Of a stretch of 64,000 nucleotides of DNA, positions 63,007-64,000 are shown piece after piece. A model generated the notes under the pieces. That model ran no database searches. It had not been told where the DNA came from and worked only from the letters and a program-made list of their open reading frames with translations. The stretch's first letter is position 1, and each line of letters opens with the position of its first letter. A program made the position numbers and the translations under genes. Origin of the DNA: Metabacillus litoralis (GTDB lineage Bacteria; Bacillota; Bacilli; Bacillales; Bacillaceae). Where the stretch lies: positions 2,461,501 to 2,525,500 of the forward strand of contig NZ_CP033043.1 of assembly GCF_003667825.1 (NCBI RefSeq), written 5' to 3'.

Positions 63007-63466
63007 CATAGTCTGTATATGCTGAGAACATTGGTACCCACGTCTCGCTCTCCTCCATTTCAACTACCCTTCTCCAGTTTAGTTGATTCTTTATTCTCTT
63101 ATGATTATGGTACTCTTTTTTAGTAGAGCATTTAATGACTATAGATTGGTTTTTAGAGTTGCTTACGACGAGCTCACAAGAGTATGTAGCTGTCTCAAGG
63201 TTTCGAATTTCTAAAACACCACTACATTTACTTACATTAAATGAAAATTCTTCATTGAATTGATTCTGCCGACAAAGAATAACTCTTACTAATAAATCAT
63301 TAAAGTTTTCTCCAAGTAATGAGGAAACCGCTATCTTAGTAGAAGAAACTATTTTCCAGGAAACTAGTACAACGTCTGGATAAGTAAAAATTTCTATAGT
63401 ATCGACACAAACCGGCGATTGATTTCGAATGATATGTTGGTGATTAAGAAGATGATATGTTTCCAT
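62996..63466 (-). CDS. DUF4912 protein
   Basis: 156 residues. YPDVVLVSWKIVSSTK near residue 30 and RNLETATYSCELVVSN near 110 match the beta-sandwich DUF4912 family, often paired with GT4 glycogen-synthase-like enzymes. AGAGAGG before ATG. Possibly carbohydrate binding (inference). Confidence 0.75.
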   Translation of the reverse strand: METYHLLNHQHIIRNQSPVCVDTIEIFTYPDVVLVSWKIVSSTKIAVSSLLGENFNDLLVRVILCRQNQFNEEFSFNVSKCSGVLEIRNLETATYSCELVVSNSKNQSIVIKCSTKKEYHNHKRIKNQLNWRRVVEMEESETWVPMFSAYTDYDEE

Positions 63467-63639
63467 AAAGATTCCTCTCTTATTTCATACTCTATTTATC
63501 ATACCATGTGCGAAAAGTATTCAAACTTAGCTTATTTAAAGAAATATCGGCAAAAAACTACATTTTCCTCAAAATATCACTTCTTTACAATGGCAAATTA
63601 TGATATAAAGGTAAAGGGAAATAATCAAAGAAGGTGAAA

Positions 63640-64000
63640 ATGATGACAATTGTGATTATTATTTTATTTATTATAAGCATTGCTTTAATTGGATTATCTT
63701 TTTTCCAACGTGACAATGTTAAAGAACTAGAACAAGAATTAGACCATTTACAATTATCTGCCATGCAAGAGATTTATAAATTGAAAAAGAAAATGCGCAT
63801 TGTAGAAGAAGAATTATTACAAAATGATGTTCCTTTAAAGGAACAAGCAAAACAATATCAAGAGGATGAGGGCGCAAACCCTAAACGTATATTAGCAAAG
63901 TATCGCCAAGGTATGTCACTTGAAGCTATCGCTTTATCAGAAGCTTCTTCTGTAGAAGAAATTCGCACAATTGTGGAACAGAATGAGAGGGCATTAACAT
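63640..64000 (+). CDS. Membrane-anchored coiled-coil protein, 3' end outside window
   Basis: Starts MMTIVIIILFIISIALIGLS (one membrane helix), then a coiled coil (DNVKELEQELDHLQL and later) and a C-terminal segment ILAKYRQGMSLEAIALSEAS like a small helix-turn-helix. AAGGTG precedes the two ATGs (63640, 63643). Open at the window edge. Function unknown. Confidence 0.7.
   Translation, partial: MMTIVIIILFIISIALIGLSFFQRDNVKELEQELDHLQLSAMQEIYKLKKKMRIVEEELLQNDVPLKEQAKQYQEDEGANPKRILAKYRQGMSLEAIALSEASSVEEIRTIVEQNERALT

Noticed and set aside
1..64000. CRISPR arrays, insertion sequences, prophage or integrase next to tRNA-Gln
   Set aside because: No regular spaced repeats, transposase motifs, terminal repeats or integrase-like frames were seen, and the genes around the tRNA are the conserved backbone.

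Overview
The window is low-GC DNA from an endospore-forming member of the Bacillaceae (Bacillus in the broad sense). It carries a competence operon, a SinR/SinI pair, SpoVAF-like and LtaS-like proteins, and the yqg/yqz gene order of Bacillus subtilis. I cannot name the species. No transposase, integrase, phage gene or CRISPR array is visible.

Right part (about 37.5-64 kb) is the conserved chromosomal backbone: DUF4912 protein and YqgM-like glycosyltransferase, rpmG (L33), 5-formyl-THF cyclo-ligase, a DUF92 protein, the rhomboid GluP, a SpoVAF-like protein, a CstA-family transporter, YqgQ, glucokinase, LtaS-like YqgS, YqgT, YqgU, YqgV, YqgW, YqgX, YqgY, an MgsR-like Spx protein, tRNA-Gln, comGA-comGG, aroK, yqzE, yqzG and sinR-sinI. 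The tapA-sipW-tasA genes expected at this locus are absent.

Left part (about 4.9-37.2 kb, all on the minus strand) is a very large exopolysaccharide locus attached directly to sinR. It starts with the Wzz/EpsA and EpsB-type kinase pair. An EAR (epsC) antitermination RNA and a perfect hairpin follow, and then the bacillosamine-type priming module (EpsC, EpsL, EpsM, EpsN), GalU, a Wzy/EpsG polymerase, many glycosyltransferases and a PglK-like ABC flippase. Two CMP-sugar modules are embedded: a complete Kdo pathway (kpsF/kdsD, kdsA, kdsC, kdsB) and a Neu5Ac pathway (neuC, neuB, neuA). Three paralogous DUF115 proteins are interleaved with them and are good candidates for the transferases that use the CMP sugars. 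An MBOAT/SGNH pair suggests O-acylation. One GT2 gene is broken by an in-frame stop.

The far left (1-4.7 kb) is a lasso-peptide cluster of the paeninodin type: cyclase C, a 52-residue precursor ending in Ser, an HPr-kinase-like lasso kinase, B2 protease and an ABC exporter cut by the window edge. The B1 (PqqD-like) gene is not visible.

A 16-bp palindrome, GTTC-N8-GAAC, with the architecture of the B. subtilis SinR operator, recurs at the eps promoter, upstream of sinR, at internal eps start points and at the lasso promoter. This suggests one biofilm regulator governs matrix polysaccharide and lasso peptide together. Regulatory calls are inference from sequence.
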